DNA of 64,000 bases from Aestuariivita sp. (GTDB lineage: Bacteria; Pseudomonadota; Alphaproteobacteria; Rhodobacterales; Rhodobacteraceae), in the NCBI RefSeq assembly GCF_021404545.1, contig NZ_JAAWWD010000062.1, forward strand, positions 88,832 through 152,831, in the 5' to 3' direction. The notes beneath the pieces are model-generated. The model was not told the DNA's origin. It did not search any database and saw only the letters and a list, made by a program, of their open reading frames with translations. Position 1 is the first letter of the stretch; the number at the start of each line of letters is the position of its first letter. A program made the translations under genes and the position numbers. Shown piece after piece: positions 26,080-34,745 of this stretch.

Positions 26080-26673
26080 ATGCGCGTTTTTGGCCTGCTT
26101 TTGGCGGCATCCGTGGCGCTTACGGGCTGTGCGGCGCCGTCCCCCTTTGCCAGTGATGAAACGGTCGCGGCGGTGTCGTTTCGCAATGAAGGGCCAAGCA
26201 CCCTGACATTGCTGACCATGCTGAACAACCGCACCGATGCGGGGGCGCATACCTCGCTGGTGATCGGCGCGTCCGAGCGTATTCTCTTTGACCCCGCAGG
26301 CTCGTTCAAAGCGGCGGGAGTGCCCGAACGCAACGATGTTCTGTTTGGCATCTCCCCCCGAACCGAGCAGATCTATATCAGCGCCCATGCGCGCAGTACG
26401 CATCGCGTGGTGGCGCAGACCATCCAGGTGACCCCTCAGCAGGCAGAGCTGGCCTATCGCCTGGCGCTGGCCAACGGTCCGGTGCCGGGGGCGTTTTGTA
26501 CCAGTGCCACGGTTGCCCTGCTCCGGCAGATCCCGGGGTTTGAGGGGCTCGGCTCCACCTTCTATCCGGCAAACCTGATGGCAGAGTTCGGGCAACTGCC
26601 GGGCGTCGAGACAGTCGTGCACCGCGAAAACGACGACCCATCGCTCGAAGCGGCGCTTGCACAGCTGAACTGA
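26080..26673 (+). CDS. Lipoprotein of unknown function, possibly papain-like fold
   Basis: A 197-residue exported lipoprotein. The signal peptide ends in a lipobox LTGC (Cys at about residue 17). A GAHTSLVIG segment near residue 55 (His) followed by LFDPAGSF, and FCTSATVALLRQ near residue 138 (Cys), is the order (His, then Cys) seen in circularly permuted NlpC/P60-type hydrolases. That is inference from motif order only. It stands alone between the oxidase subunit and the convergent azlD. Confidence 0.75.
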   Translation: MRVFGLLLAASVALTGCAAPSPFASDETVAAVSFRNEGPSTLTLLTMLNNRTDAGAHTSLVIGASERILFDPAGSFKAAGVPERNDVLFGISPRTEQIYISAHARSTHRVVAQTIQVTPQQAELAYRLALANGPVPGAFCTSATVALLRQIPGFEGLGSTFYPANLMAEFGQLPGVETVVHRENDDPSLEAALAQLN

Positions 26674-26688
26674 GCCCGCGGCCCCGGA

Positions 26689-27024
26689 CTATCCCAGAAG
26701 ATAGAGCATCCCGTAAAGTGTCGCTGCGCCCGCGCCGACAGCGGCAAACACGTTGCGCGTCACCAGTCCGACGCCCACGGTCGCGGCTGCCGCCGACAGG
26801 CGCGCGGGGTCCAGCTCTCCGCCGGTGGCATCGGGCCACAGGATCAGCGGCGCGACCAGGGCCGGCAGGATCGCCACGGCGGTATAGCGCAGGTGCCGCA
26901 GCACCCATTCTGGCATTGCGCGGTCGCCGACCAGGCCCAGAAATACAAATCTCAGGCAATAGCTGCCCACGCCCAGACCGATGATGACGATCCAGGTGGT
27001 GACAGGATCAAAGGCGCCGCTCAT
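26689..27024 (-). CDS. azlD: AzlD family branched-chain amino-acid exporter small subunit
   Basis: A 111-residue, three- to four-helix membrane protein. It pairs with AzlC to export branched-chain amino acids or analogues. YCLRFVFLGL near residue 22 and WVLRHLRYTAVAILPALVAP near residue 42 are typical of AzlD. The start MSGAFDPV overlaps the azlC stop (ATGA). Upstream in-frame residues lie inside azlC. Confidence 0.92.
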   Translation of the reverse strand: MSGAFDPVTTWIVIIGLGVGSYCLRFVFLGLVGDRAMPEWVLRHLRYTAVAILPALVAPLILWPDATGGELDPARLSAAAATVGVGLVTRNVFAAVGAGAATLYGMLYLLG

Positions 27025-27737
27025 ATCCACCTCCCGCGCGCCCTGAGCCACAGCTCTGTCTGTGCCCCGGCCATCATGCCGACCACGCCTGCGATAATCA
27101 GGGCCAGATTAAAGGGCATGCCGTTCGCCATGATTGCGACCGCAATCGCCACCAGGGCGGCGACCACATGCGCCGCCGTGCGCAACATCGGCACGGTCAG
27201 CGCCAGAAAGGTGATGGGCACCGCGAAATCCAGCGCCCATTCCGGCGGGATCTGGTTGCCCACAAGGGCGCCCACCAGCGTGAAAACATACCACATCGGG
27301 CAGACCGGTGCCACGGTGCCAAAGAAATAGGCGACCTTTTGGGCCTGCGTCATGCGGGTGTCTTTTTCATACTGGGCGATCGAGCAGGCATAGGATTGAT
27401 CCACCAGGAAATAGGCCGCAATCGCGCGCTGCCACAAAGGCGTGCCGCCCAGATGAGGGGTAAGGGAGGCTGAATACATCGCCATCCGCAGATTCACCGC
27501 CAGAGCGGAGGCCAGAATGATCGCGGTCGGCGCGTTCTCGACCAAAAGCTGCAGCGCGGTGAACTGTGCGGCCCCTGCGACCACGGCCACCGAAAACAGC
27601 AGCGTTTCCAGAACGCTCAAGCCTGCCTCGGTCGCCAGAACGCCGAAGAGCATCGCAAAGGGTGCCACAACCAGAACGAAGGGCGCGCCGTCCCGGAACC
27701 CCCGCCAAAAGGCCGATTTCGTGGTGGTGGATGTCAT
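27021..27737 (-). CDS. azlC: AzlC family branched-chain amino-acid exporter permease
   Basis: A 238-residue integral membrane protein, the large subunit of the AzlCD exporter. Signatures: FRDGAPFVLVVAPFAMLFGV near residue 13, AGAAQFTALQLL near residue 55, and NLRMAMYSASLTPHL near residue 82. Forms a two-gene operon with azlD by ATGA overlap. It is divergent from fdhD, and the leader regions of both genes overlap. Confidence 0.93.
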   Translation of the reverse strand: MTSTTTKSAFWRGFRDGAPFVLVVAPFAMLFGVLATEAGLSVLETLLFSVAVVAGAAQFTALQLLVENAPTAIILASALAVNLRMAMYSASLTPHLGGTPLWQRAIAAYFLVDQSYACSIAQYEKDTRMTQAQKVAYFFGTVAPVCPMWYVFTLVGALVGNQIPPEWALDFAVPITFLALTVPMLRTAAHVVAALVAIAVAIMANGMPFNLALIIAGVVGMMAGAQTELWLRARGRWI

Positions 27738-27785
27738 GAGATGTCCCTAGATTGCCGGGAGGGAGTTATCGGCGTTTCGGGAGGG

Positions 27786-28676
27786 ATGCAATTGGCCAAG
27801 GCCAGCACGACGGAAGATTTCATAATTGCACCGGATCCGTCCGCTCCGCGCCTGACGCGCGCGGTCGAGGGTGTGGATCAAAACGGCGAGATCAGCCGTA
27901 TCTCGGTCGTCGAAGAGCGTCCGCTTACGATCTTTCTCAACAGTCAGGAGATCGTGACGGCCATGACCATCGGGGATTACCCGGATTATCTGGCGCTGGG
28001 TTTTCTGCTGAATCAGGGCATGCTGAAATCCGACGATCAGATTACGGGCGTGGATTATGATGACGAGCTGGAAACGGTGGTCGTGCGCACAGCCTCGCAG
28101 ACCACCTATGAGGACAAGCTCAGGAAAAAGACCCGCACGAGCGGTTGTGCGGTCGGGACCGTCTTTGGAGACATGATGGAGGGGCTGGAAGGGGTGACCC
28201 TGCCTGCCACACCGGTGCGAACCTCGTGGCTTTATGAGCTGGCTTCGCGGATCAACCGAACCCCGTCGCTCTATCTGGAGGCCGGGGCGATCCACGGCAC
28301 GGTTCTGTGTCATGAAGCCAGACCGCTGGTCTATATGGAGGATGTGGGCCGCCACAACGCGGTCGACAAGATCGCGGGATGGATGCTGACCGAGGGCGTC
28401 AAAGCGGAGGACAAGATCCTTTATACGACAGGGCGGCTGACCTCGGAAATGGTGATCAAGACTGCGATGATGGGCATTCCGGCACTGGCCTCGCGCTCGG
28501 GCTTTACCGCATGGGGAGTTGAAATCGCGCGCGAGGTTGGATTGACCCTGATCGGTCGGATGCGGGGGCGGCGCTTTGTGTGCCTGAGCGGTGAGGACCG
28601 GCTGATCCGCGATGCCGATCCCGCTTCGGTCGCCGAGGAAGACGGCAAGCATCGCCGCAAAAGTGCGGTCTCATGA
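27786..28676 (+). CDS. fdhD: Formate dehydrogenase accessory sulfurtransferase FdhD
   Basis: Transfers sulfur from IscS to the molybdenum cofactor before insertion into formate dehydrogenase. About 296 residues with ERPLTIFLNSQEIVT, MEDVGRHNAVDKIAGW, and YTTGRLTSEMVIKTAMMGIPALASRSGFT, all standard FdhD blocks. The persulfide-carrying loop reads SGCAVGTVFG: Cys121 is present but the second Cys of the usual C-x-x-C is Gly. The start is uncertain: the ATG at 27786 follows GGGAGGG too closely, and an in-frame ATG at 27741 is possible. First gene of fdhD-mobA-mobB-moeA. Confidence 0.93.
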   Translation: MQLAKASTTEDFIIAPDPSAPRLTRAVEGVDQNGEISRISVVEERPLTIFLNSQEIVTAMTIGDYPDYLALGFLLNQGMLKSDDQITGVDYDDELETVVVRTASQTTYEDKLRKKTRTSGCAVGTVFGDMMEGLEGVTLPATPVRTSWLYELASRINRTPSLYLEAGAIHGTVLCHEARPLVYMEDVGRHNAVDKIAGWMLTEGVKAEDKILYTTGRLTSEMVIKTAMMGIPALASRSGFTAWGVEIAREVGLTLIGRMRGRRFVCLSGEDRLIRDADPASVAEEDGKHRRKSAVS

Positions 28677-28698
28677 TGCGGCTATTCGGAGAGAGCTC

Positions 28699-29319
28699 GT
28701 GACCCCGCCGCTTGGAGTGATCCTGGCAGGTGGGCTTGCGCGCCGGATGGGCGGCGGCGACAAAGGGCTGCTCTCTTTGGGGGGGCAGACCATTCTCGCC
28801 CGGGTGATCGACCGTCTGTCGCCCCAGGTCGCAGGCCTTGGTCTTAACGCCAATGGCGATCCGGCGCGGTTTGAAGAATTTGGCCTGCCGATCCTGCCCG
28901 ATACGGTCGAGGGGTTCGTGGGCCCGCTTGCGGGCGTGCTCGCAGGGCTCGAATGGGCGGCGCAAGAGGGCGCGGACAGTATTGTCACCGCCGCGGCCGA
29001 CACACCGTTTTTCCCCGCTGACCTTGTGCCCCGTCTGCAGCTCGCCTCCGAAGGGATGGCACATCCACTGGTTCTGGCCGCAACCCCCGACCCTGACAAA
29101 GGTCAGGTGCGCCATCCCACCTTCGGTCTCTGGCCCGTGGCCCTGCGCGCCGATCTGCGCGCCGCGTTGCAGGGTGGTTTGCGCAAGGTGGTCCTGTGGA
29201 CCGACCGGCATCAAGGGCGCGAGGCCGTCTTCCCGGTCCACCGGGTCGATCCGTTCTTCAACGTCAATACGCCCGAGGATCTGGCCCGGGCTGAAACGCT
29301 TTTGGCAGGAAACACATGA
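28699..29319 (+). CDS. mobA: Molybdenum cofactor guanylyltransferase
   Basis: Attaches GMP to Mo-molybdopterin to form MGD for DMSO-reductase-family enzymes. A 206-residue Rossmann-type nucleotidyltransferase with LAGGLARRMGGGDKGLL near residue 10 (GTP loop), DTVEGFVGPLAG, and AAADTPFFP near residue 98 (metal-binding Asp). FFNVNTPEDLARAE is near the end. GTG start, preceded by GGAGAG, 22 bp after the fdhD stop. It overlaps mobB by ATGA. Confidence 0.93.
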   Translation: MTPPLGVILAGGLARRMGGGDKGLLSLGGQTILARVIDRLSPQVAGLGLNANGDPARFEEFGLPILPDTVEGFVGPLAGVLAGLEWAAQEGADSIVTAAADTPFFPADLVPRLQLASEGMAHPLVLAATPDPDKGQVRHPTFGLWPVALRADLRAALQGGLRKVVLWTDRHQGREAVFPVHRVDPFFNVNTPEDLARAETLLAGNT

Positions 29320-29807
29320 GGCTTTACGGTGTCGTCGGTTGGAAAAATGCAGGTAAGACCGGCCTGATGGAACGTCTGGTGGCCGAAATCACCAACCGTG
29401 GCATCACAGTCTCGACGGTCAAGCATGCCCACCATACGTTTGACGTGGACCATCCGGGCAAGGACAGTCATCGCCACCGGGTGGCGGGCGCCACCGAAGT
29501 GCTTCTGGCCTCGCGCAACCGATTTGCGCTGATGCACGAACTGCGCGCGGAAGACGAACCGACGCTGGAGGCGCTCCTGCCCAAACTTGCCCCTGTCGAT
29601 CTGGTGCTGATCGAGGGGTACAAGCGCGACACGCATCCCAAGGTCGAGGCGCATCGCTCCGTGACCGGCAATCCGCTGATCGCGCCCGAGGATCCAACCG
29701 TGCGCGCGGTGGCCAGCGACACCCCGCTCGATCTGGATCGCCCGGTTTTTGATCTGAATGACACGCGCGCGATTGCCGATTTCATCCTGTCAGAGGTTGG
29801 CTTGTGA
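29316..29807 (+). CDS. mobB: Molybdopterin-guanine dinucleotide biosynthesis protein B
   Basis: P-loop GTPase that assists MobA. At 163 residues it carries GWKNAGKTGLMERLV (Walker A variant near residue 8), STVKHAHHTFDVDHPGKDSHRHRVAGA (the MobB signature), and VLIEGYKRDTHPKVE near residue 96. Coupled to mobA and to the moeA fusion by four-base overlaps at both ends. Confidence 0.95.
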   Translation: MRLYGVVGWKNAGKTGLMERLVAEITNRGITVSTVKHAHHTFDVDHPGKDSHRHRVAGATEVLLASRNRFALMHELRAEDEPTLEALLPKLAPVDLVLIEGYKRDTHPKVEAHRSVTGNPLIAPEDPTVRAVASDTPLDLDRPVFDLNDTRAIADFILSEVGL

Positions 29808-31867
29808 CACCTTTCGACACCTTTGCGATGGTCGATTGGTCGGGGGGAAATGATACCGGCCCGACCCCGCGCGCCGATGCGATCTGGGTGGCCGTGGCCC
29901 GTGCCGGGCAGGTCGACGCGCCGGTCTATCTGCGCAATCGCGGGGCCGCCGAAGCATGGCTGGCAAATTTGATCGACGCGGAGCTTGCCGCAGGGCGGCG
30001 TCTCTGCCTGGGGTTTGACTTCCCGTTCGGATACCCCGCCGGGTTTGCGCAGGCCTTGACCGGAGCCGCCGATCCACTCGGCTTGTGGGCCTGGTTTGCC
30101 GAGCGGATTCATGACAGCCCCAAATCAAACAACCGCTTTGATGTCGCGGCGATGATCAACCGGGATCTGGGTCACGGCCCGGGCCCGTTCTGGGCGAACG
30201 GACTGCGGCGCGATATCGACGGGTTGCCGCGCACGAAGGCAGGATATGCCAACCCGTTCCCCGACCGTCGGGCTGTGGAACAGCGGGCAAAAGGCGCCTT
30301 TACCTGCTGGCAGATGGCCGGAGCCGGGGCTGTCGGCTCTCAGGTGATGATGGGCCTGCCGGTGCTGGAGCGGCTGCGGTCCCGGTTTGCCGGCTCGGTT
30401 TCGGTCTGGCCCTTTGAGCCTCTGGAACGCCCTGTGGCCTTTGTGGAGATCTGGCCTTCGCTCACTGTTGATGCTGCGCCCGAGGGCTGGATCAAGGATG
30501 CCTGGCAGGTCCATGAGGTGGCGCGCGTGCTCGCGGGTATGCCAGATCAGGAGCTGACAACGGCGTTGACCGTAACCGCCCCGGAAGAGGGCTGGATCCT
30601 CGGTGTGCCCGCAGCACTGGAGCCACCCCCGCTGCGCAACGATTGCTTTGCCTTGCCCGCCGGGGTGGACTGGACCCCTGTGGATGAGGCGCTTGAGCTT
30701 TTGCGGACCCGCCTGGCGCCGGTCACCGGAGTTGACGTCGCGCCGCTGGACCGGGCCTTGGGCCGGATCCTGGCCGGTCCTGTCAAAGCGCTACGCTCAA
30801 ACCCACCACAGCCCAACACGGCCGTCGATGGCTACGGTTTTGCAGGGCCTGCGCCAGCTGGGCCCCAAGCGATGCCGTTGGTCGCAGGCCGGGCGGCGGC
30901 CGGGGTGCCTTTTGCGGGGTCAGTTCCGCCCGGTGCGGCGATCCGTATCCTGACCGGTGCTGCGTTGCCCGAAGGTGTGGATACCGTGATCCTGGAAGAG
31001 GATGTGACCACCGATGGCAGCCAGATCGCCTTTCGCGGGCCTCTGAAACGGGGGGCCAATACGCGCAAGGCCGGTGAAGATGTGGTTGCCGGAACCGAAG
31101 CCTTGCCTTTAGGTCGGCGCCTGACGCCTGCTGATTTGGCACTGCTTTCGGCAGTGGGCGTCTCCGAGGTCAGCTTGCGCAAACCCCTGCGTGTCGCCGT
31201 GCTGTCAACGGGCGATGAGTTGGTGGAACCGGGGGTCGCTGCAGGTGTCGGCCAGATATTCGATGCCAATCGCCCAATGCTTATCTCTATGATGACCTGC
31301 TTTGGCTTCGTGCCTGTCGATATGGGGCGCGTACCGGATGATCGTGCGGCGTTGAAGGCGACGTTGAACCAGGCGGCCGAGGTGGCGGATGTCATTCTCA
31401 GTTCCGGCGGGGCGTCTGCAGGGGACGAGGACCATGTCTCGGCGCTGTTGCGGGAGGCGGGCGCGATGCAGGAATGGCGCATCGCGGTCAAACCTGGACG
31501 GCCACTGGCTCTGGGACTTTGGGAGGGAACCCCGGTATTCGGCCTGCCCGGCAATCCGGTGGCGGCGATGGTGTGTACACTGATCTTTGCGCATCCTGCG
31601 CTGGCGGTTTTGTCGGGGCAGAGCTGGGCGGCACCGCAGGGGTTCACTGTGCCCGCTGGTTTTGAGAAGCGGAAAAAACCGGGGCGCCGCGAATACCTGC
31701 GCGCGCGGGTCCGGGAGGGACGTGCGGAGGTGTTTGCCTCCGAAGGGTCCGGACGTATCAGCGGGTTGAGCTGGGCAGAAGGGCTGGTTGAGATCGGCGA
31801 TGACGCGCGCCACATTCACCCCGGCGATCCGGTGCGGTTCATCCCTTATGGCAGCTTTGGCCTCTGA
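29804..31867 (+). CDS. moeA: Molybdopterin molybdotransferase MoeA fused to an N-terminal RNase-H-like domain
   Basis: A 687-residue fusion. Residues about 5-280 form an extra domain starting VDWSGGN with GFDFPFGYPAGFA and SKSNNRF-like elements, like the DUF429 / RNase-H-fold family. Residues about 287-687 are MoeA, which inserts molybdate into adenylated molybdopterin: NTAVDGYGF, GAALPEGVDTVILEEDV, VAVLSTGDELVEPG, SSGGASAGDEDHV, KPGRPLALG and GLPGNPVAAMV are all present. The first domain's job is unknown; fusion and operon context suggest a MoCo-linked role. Last gene of fdhD-mobA-mobB-moeA, ending before two hairpin repeats. Confidence 0.9.
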   Translation: MTPFDTFAMVDWSGGNDTGPTPRADAIWVAVARAGQVDAPVYLRNRGAAEAWLANLIDAELAAGRRLCLGFDFPFGYPAGFAQALTGAADPLGLWAWFAERIHDSPKSNNRFDVAAMINRDLGHGPGPFWANGLRRDIDGLPRTKAGYANPFPDRRAVEQRAKGAFTCWQMAGAGAVGSQVMMGLPVLERLRSRFAGSVSVWPFEPLERPVAFVEIWPSLTVDAAPEGWIKDAWQVHEVARVLAGMPDQELTTALTVTAPEEGWILGVPAALEPPPLRNDCFALPAGVDWTPVDEALELLRTRLAPVTGVDVAPLDRALGRILAGPVKALRSNPPQPNTAVDGYGFAGPAPAGPQAMPLVAGRAAAGVPFAGSVPPGAAIRILTGAALPEGVDTVILEEDVTTDGSQIAFRGPLKRGANTRKAGEDVVAGTEALPLGRRLTPADLALLSAVGVSEVSLRKPLRVAVLSTGDELVEPGVAAGVGQIFDANRPMLISMMTCFGFVPVDMGRVPDDRAALKATLNQAAEVADVILSSGGASAGDEDHVSALLREAGAMQEWRIAVKPGRPLALGLWEGTPVFGLPGNPVAAMVCTLIFAHPALAVLSGQSWAAPQGFTVPAGFEKRKKPGRREYLRARVREGRAEVFASEGSGRISGLSWAEGLVEIGDDARHIHPGDPVRFIPYGSFGL

Positions 31868-31880
31868 TCCGGGTGCTGCG

Positions 31881-31925
31881 CATTTTCTGACACAGAAAAT
31901 GGCCAGAAACTGTGTCAGTTTCTGG
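31881..31925. repeat. Two-hairpin palindromic repeat (locus 3)
   Basis: Two perfect hairpins with 3-nt loops. 31881-31901: arms CATTTTCTG / CAGAAAATG, loop ACA. 31903-31925: CCAGAAACTG / CAGTTTCTGG, loop TGT. They lie between the convergent moeA and sugar phosphorylase genes, 13 bp after the moeA stop and 23 bp before the phosphorylase stop. Same family as the clusters at 8768, 19814, 49490 and 52758, here in the reverse order. Confidence 0.9.
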
Positions 31926-31948
31926 TGCTTTGGTCGAATGCTGCCATT

Positions 31949-33688
31949 CTATGCCTGATGCCGGTTGGTGATCCAGCGGCACTGATAGGGTGCGAAATCA
32001 AGGGTTCCCGCAACAGGATCGATCCGTTCGCCTGACAAGATATCCACCCACGCGTCGCCCTCAATCAGATTCAGATGGATCGTATCCATCATGACCGTGG
32101 CGTCGCTGACATTATGCAGGGCAAAGATGGATTGATCCCGATCAAGGCTCTGCCGCCACACGCCAAAGAGGCGGTCATCGGTTTGCAGGGTGAACTGTGT
32201 CGCATTGGGATGAAACGCCGGTTGCTTGGCCCTCAATTCGATCCGCGCCTTCATTGCGGCCAGCATTTGTGCGGTCACGCTGTCTGGATCATCGAGCAGC
32301 GCTTGCAGTGCGGGATAATCCCAGTGATGGCGGTTGATCGCGCGTTTCATGCCGGTGCGAGCGACCTTGTCGTGGTCATTCGACGTGGCGAGCAGGGTGT
32401 GGATGTAAAAGGCCGGAATGCCTTCCAGCGCCATCACGATGGTTTGCGAGGTCAGCACCCGCGCCATCTGATGTGCGTCTTGCCCCGCAAACGTGCCCTT
32501 GAGCGCTTCGAACCAGGTGATGTTCAGCTCATAGACCGATTCCCTGCCCCCCAGCGCCCGCATCGAGGCATCGCCGCCAAAGTCGGCCGTCGCGGTGACC
32601 ATCGCCTCGATCTGATCGGGGGGCAGGATCCCTTCGGCGGGGCGCATGCCGATCCCGTCATGGCTGGCCGAGAAATTGAGATAGGCACAGCCAAGCTGCG
32701 CGGGCGGCATCGCGGCCTGCCATTTGCGCAGATACCGGGCCGAACCCGACAAGAGCGCATGCAGGATCAGCGGCGGCAGCGGGAAGTTGTAAACCACATG
32801 CGCCTCGTTCCGGTTGCCGAAATAGCTGAGGTTCTCGGCGCTGGGCACATTGGTTTCGGTCAGCAGGATCACCGGCTCCACCGCGTAATCGCTGAGCAGT
32901 CGCATCAGCCGCACGATCGCATGGGTCTGGGGCAGGTGAATCGAGGGGCTGCCCACCTGCTTCCACAGGAAGGCCACCGCATCGAGGCGCAGGATCCGCA
33001 CGCCATTGTCGATGTGCAGCCGCATGATCCTGAGAAATTCAACAAGCACATCCGGGTTGCGGAAATCCAGATCGACCTGATCATGGCTGAAGGTACACCA
33101 GACATGGCGCAGGCCGTTGGCGGTCTCCACCTCGCGCAGCAGAGGGTGGGTGCGCGGGCGCACCACTTCAGAGAGATCGTCATCCGGTGAGGCTTCAAAA
33201 AAGAACCGGTCATAGGGTGGGTGCCCCTGGATGTAGTCGTTGAACCAGGTGCTCTGGCTTGACACATGGTTCAGGACCAGATCCGACATCAGCTTGAACT
33301 CACCGCCGATGCGCTGGATATCCTGCCAATCGCCCAGCGTCGGGTTCACGGCGGTATAGTCGCTGACTGCGAACCCGTCATCGGAGGTGAACGGAAAGAA
33401 CGGCAGGATATGCACGCCGTTCACTGTCCCGCGCAGGTTGCGGTGCAGAAAATCACGCAACAGATCCAGGGGTTTATGTGCCCCGTCCATGATCGAGTTG
33501 CCATAGGTGATGACCAGCGCGTCCTGCTCGGACCAAAACGAATTGCCCGGAGCGCGCCCGCGCTTGCGCCGCGCGCGGCCTTTGGGCCAGAACGCCTCTA
33601 TGATCTGGCTGGCCAGGATATGGGCGTCGACATCAGGATAGATCGCGGCGACCAGATCGGCCAGCCGGAGAGAGAAGGCGTCTTTCAT
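31949..33688 (-). CDS. GH13 sugar phosphorylase (sucrose / glucosylglycerate phosphorylase type)
   Basis: A 579-residue alpha-amylase-superfamily enzyme closest in layout to GH13 subfamily 18 phosphorylases, which split sucrose, sucrose-6-phosphate or glucosylglycerate with phosphate. Seen: THPLL region, GVRILRLDAVAFLWK (nucleophile Asp near residue 236), ILLTETNVP (acid/base Glu near residue 277), and FSASHDGIGMRP (transition-state His-Asp). The substrate is not determinable by eye; glucosylglycerate is a plausible marine compatible solute. It begins 6 bp after the ureG stop, so it may be read from the urease transcript although unrelated in function. Confidence 0.85.
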   Translation of the reverse strand: MKDAFSLRLADLVAAIYPDVDAHILASQIIEAFWPKGRARRKRGRAPGNSFWSEQDALVITYGNSIMDGAHKPLDLLRDFLHRNLRGTVNGVHILPFFPFTSDDGFAVSDYTAVNPTLGDWQDIQRIGGEFKLMSDLVLNHVSSQSTWFNDYIQGHPPYDRFFFEASPDDDLSEVVRPRTHPLLREVETANGLRHVWCTFSHDQVDLDFRNPDVLVEFLRIMRLHIDNGVRILRLDAVAFLWKQVGSPSIHLPQTHAIVRLMRLLSDYAVEPVILLTETNVPSAENLSYFGNRNEAHVVYNFPLPPLILHALLSGSARYLRKWQAAMPPAQLGCAYLNFSASHDGIGMRPAEGILPPDQIEAMVTATADFGGDASMRALGGRESVYELNITWFEALKGTFAGQDAHQMARVLTSQTIVMALEGIPAFYIHTLLATSNDHDKVARTGMKRAINRHHWDYPALQALLDDPDSVTAQMLAAMKARIELRAKQPAFHPNATQFTLQTDDRLFGVWRQSLDRDQSIFALHNVSDATVMMDTIHLNLIEGDAWVDILSGERIDPVAGTLDFAPYQCRWITNRHQA

Positions 33689-33694
33689 GCGGTG

Positions 33695-34333
33695 TTACGA
33701 GGCCGCCTGGGTTTCAGGCAGCGTCAAACCACCCAATGCGCAGATATGGGCCACAACCGCCTCGATACCGTGCCCGTCCTTGAGGCGGGCGAAGACAAAG
33801 GGGCGTGTCCCGCGCATACGCGTCGCGTCCCGCTCCATCACCTCCAGAGAGGCGCCCACATGCGGCGCCAGATCGGTCTTGTTGATGATCAACAGATCCG
33901 ATTTGGTGATGGCGGGGCCACCCTTGCGCGGGATCTCCTCGCCCGCGGCCACGTCGATCACATAAAGCGTGATATCGGCCAGTTCCGGGCTGAATGTCGC
34001 CGACAGATTGTCGCCACCGCTCTCGATCAGCACGATATCGAGGTCCGGAAACCGGCGGCTCAACTCCTTGACGGCGGCAATGTTGATCGAGGCATCCTCG
34101 CGGATCGCGGTATGCGGGCAGCCGCCGGTCTCAACCCCCTTGATCCGATCCAGTGGCAGCGCCTGCATGCGCATCAGCGCCTCGGCGTCTTCCTGGGTGT
34201 AGATGTCATTGGTGATCGCCGCGACCGAGAGATGATCGCGCAGCGCCCGGCACAGACCCGCGGTCAGGGTCGTTTTTCCGGCGCCGACCGGTCCACCGAT
34301 GCCGACGCGCAACGGTCCGTTGGGGGATGACAT
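33695..34333 (-). CDS. ureG: Urease accessory GTPase UreG
   Basis: GTPase that drives nickel insertion into urease with UreD, UreE and UreF. At 212 residues it has the P-loop [16 protein letters not shown] near residue 11, the metal-binding CPH in [17 protein letters not shown] near residue 72, and [17 protein letters not shown], plus [11 protein letters not shown] start at MSSPNGPL; in-frame upstream residues lie in the neighbouring gene. Follows the DUF3995 gene by 1 bp. Confidence 0.96.
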   Translation of the reverse strand: MSSPNGPLRVGIGGPVGAGKTTLTAGLCRALRDHLSVAAITNDIYTQEDAEALMRMQALPLDRIKGVETGGCPHTAIREDASINIAAVKELSRRFPDLDIVLIESGGDNLSATFSPELADITLYVIDVAAGEEIPRKGGPAITKSDLLIINKTDLAPHVGASLEVMERDATRMRGTRPFVFARLKDGHGIEAVVAHICALGGLTLPETQAAS

Positions 34334-34334
34334 G

Positions 34335-34745
34335 TCAGAAACCTCCGATTGAGAGGATAAAGTAACCGATCCCAAGGGTCAGGCACAATGGCCCATAATA
34401 TGCACGGTCCAGGCTGGCAAAGGGCTCTTCGGGCGTCAACCTGCGCCAACCGGGCATGAAGGCCGCCAGCCCGCGCGCGATAAAGACCAGCGCGATGAAG
34501 GTCATCAAGAGGCCGCGCGCCGGAAACCACATCAGATGGGGCAGGATCGCTGCAAAAAACAGGATCCCCGTCACCGTCGCACAAGAGACCGCGCCGGGCA
34601 TCCTGGTGATCTCGTGCGAGCCGATCACCGCGCGCGCGAGGGCAGTCTCGTCGTTGATCGGCATCCAGTAACCGATTGCCCATAGCAGGTGAAAGGCGGC
34701 AACCACGATCAGAACGCCGGTAACGGAGAGGGCAAGTAAACTCAT
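34335..34745 (-). CDS. DUF3995 domain membrane protein in urease locus
   Basis: A 136-residue protein with four hydrophobic helices (starting [20 protein letters not shown]). [10 protein letters not shown] and [21 protein letters not shown] fit DUF3995. Function unknown. Its ATG overlaps the ureF stop (ATGA) and its stop is 1 bp from the ureG start, so it is a full member of the urease operon. A role in nickel or urea traffic is only a guess from position. Confidence 0.82.
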   Translation of the reverse strand: MSLLALSVTGVLIVVAAFHLLWAIGYWMPINDETALARAVIGSHEITRMPGAVSCATVTGILFFAAILPHLMWFPARGLLMTFIALVFIARGLAAFMPGWRRLTPEEPFASLDRAYYGPLCLTLGIGYFILSIGGF

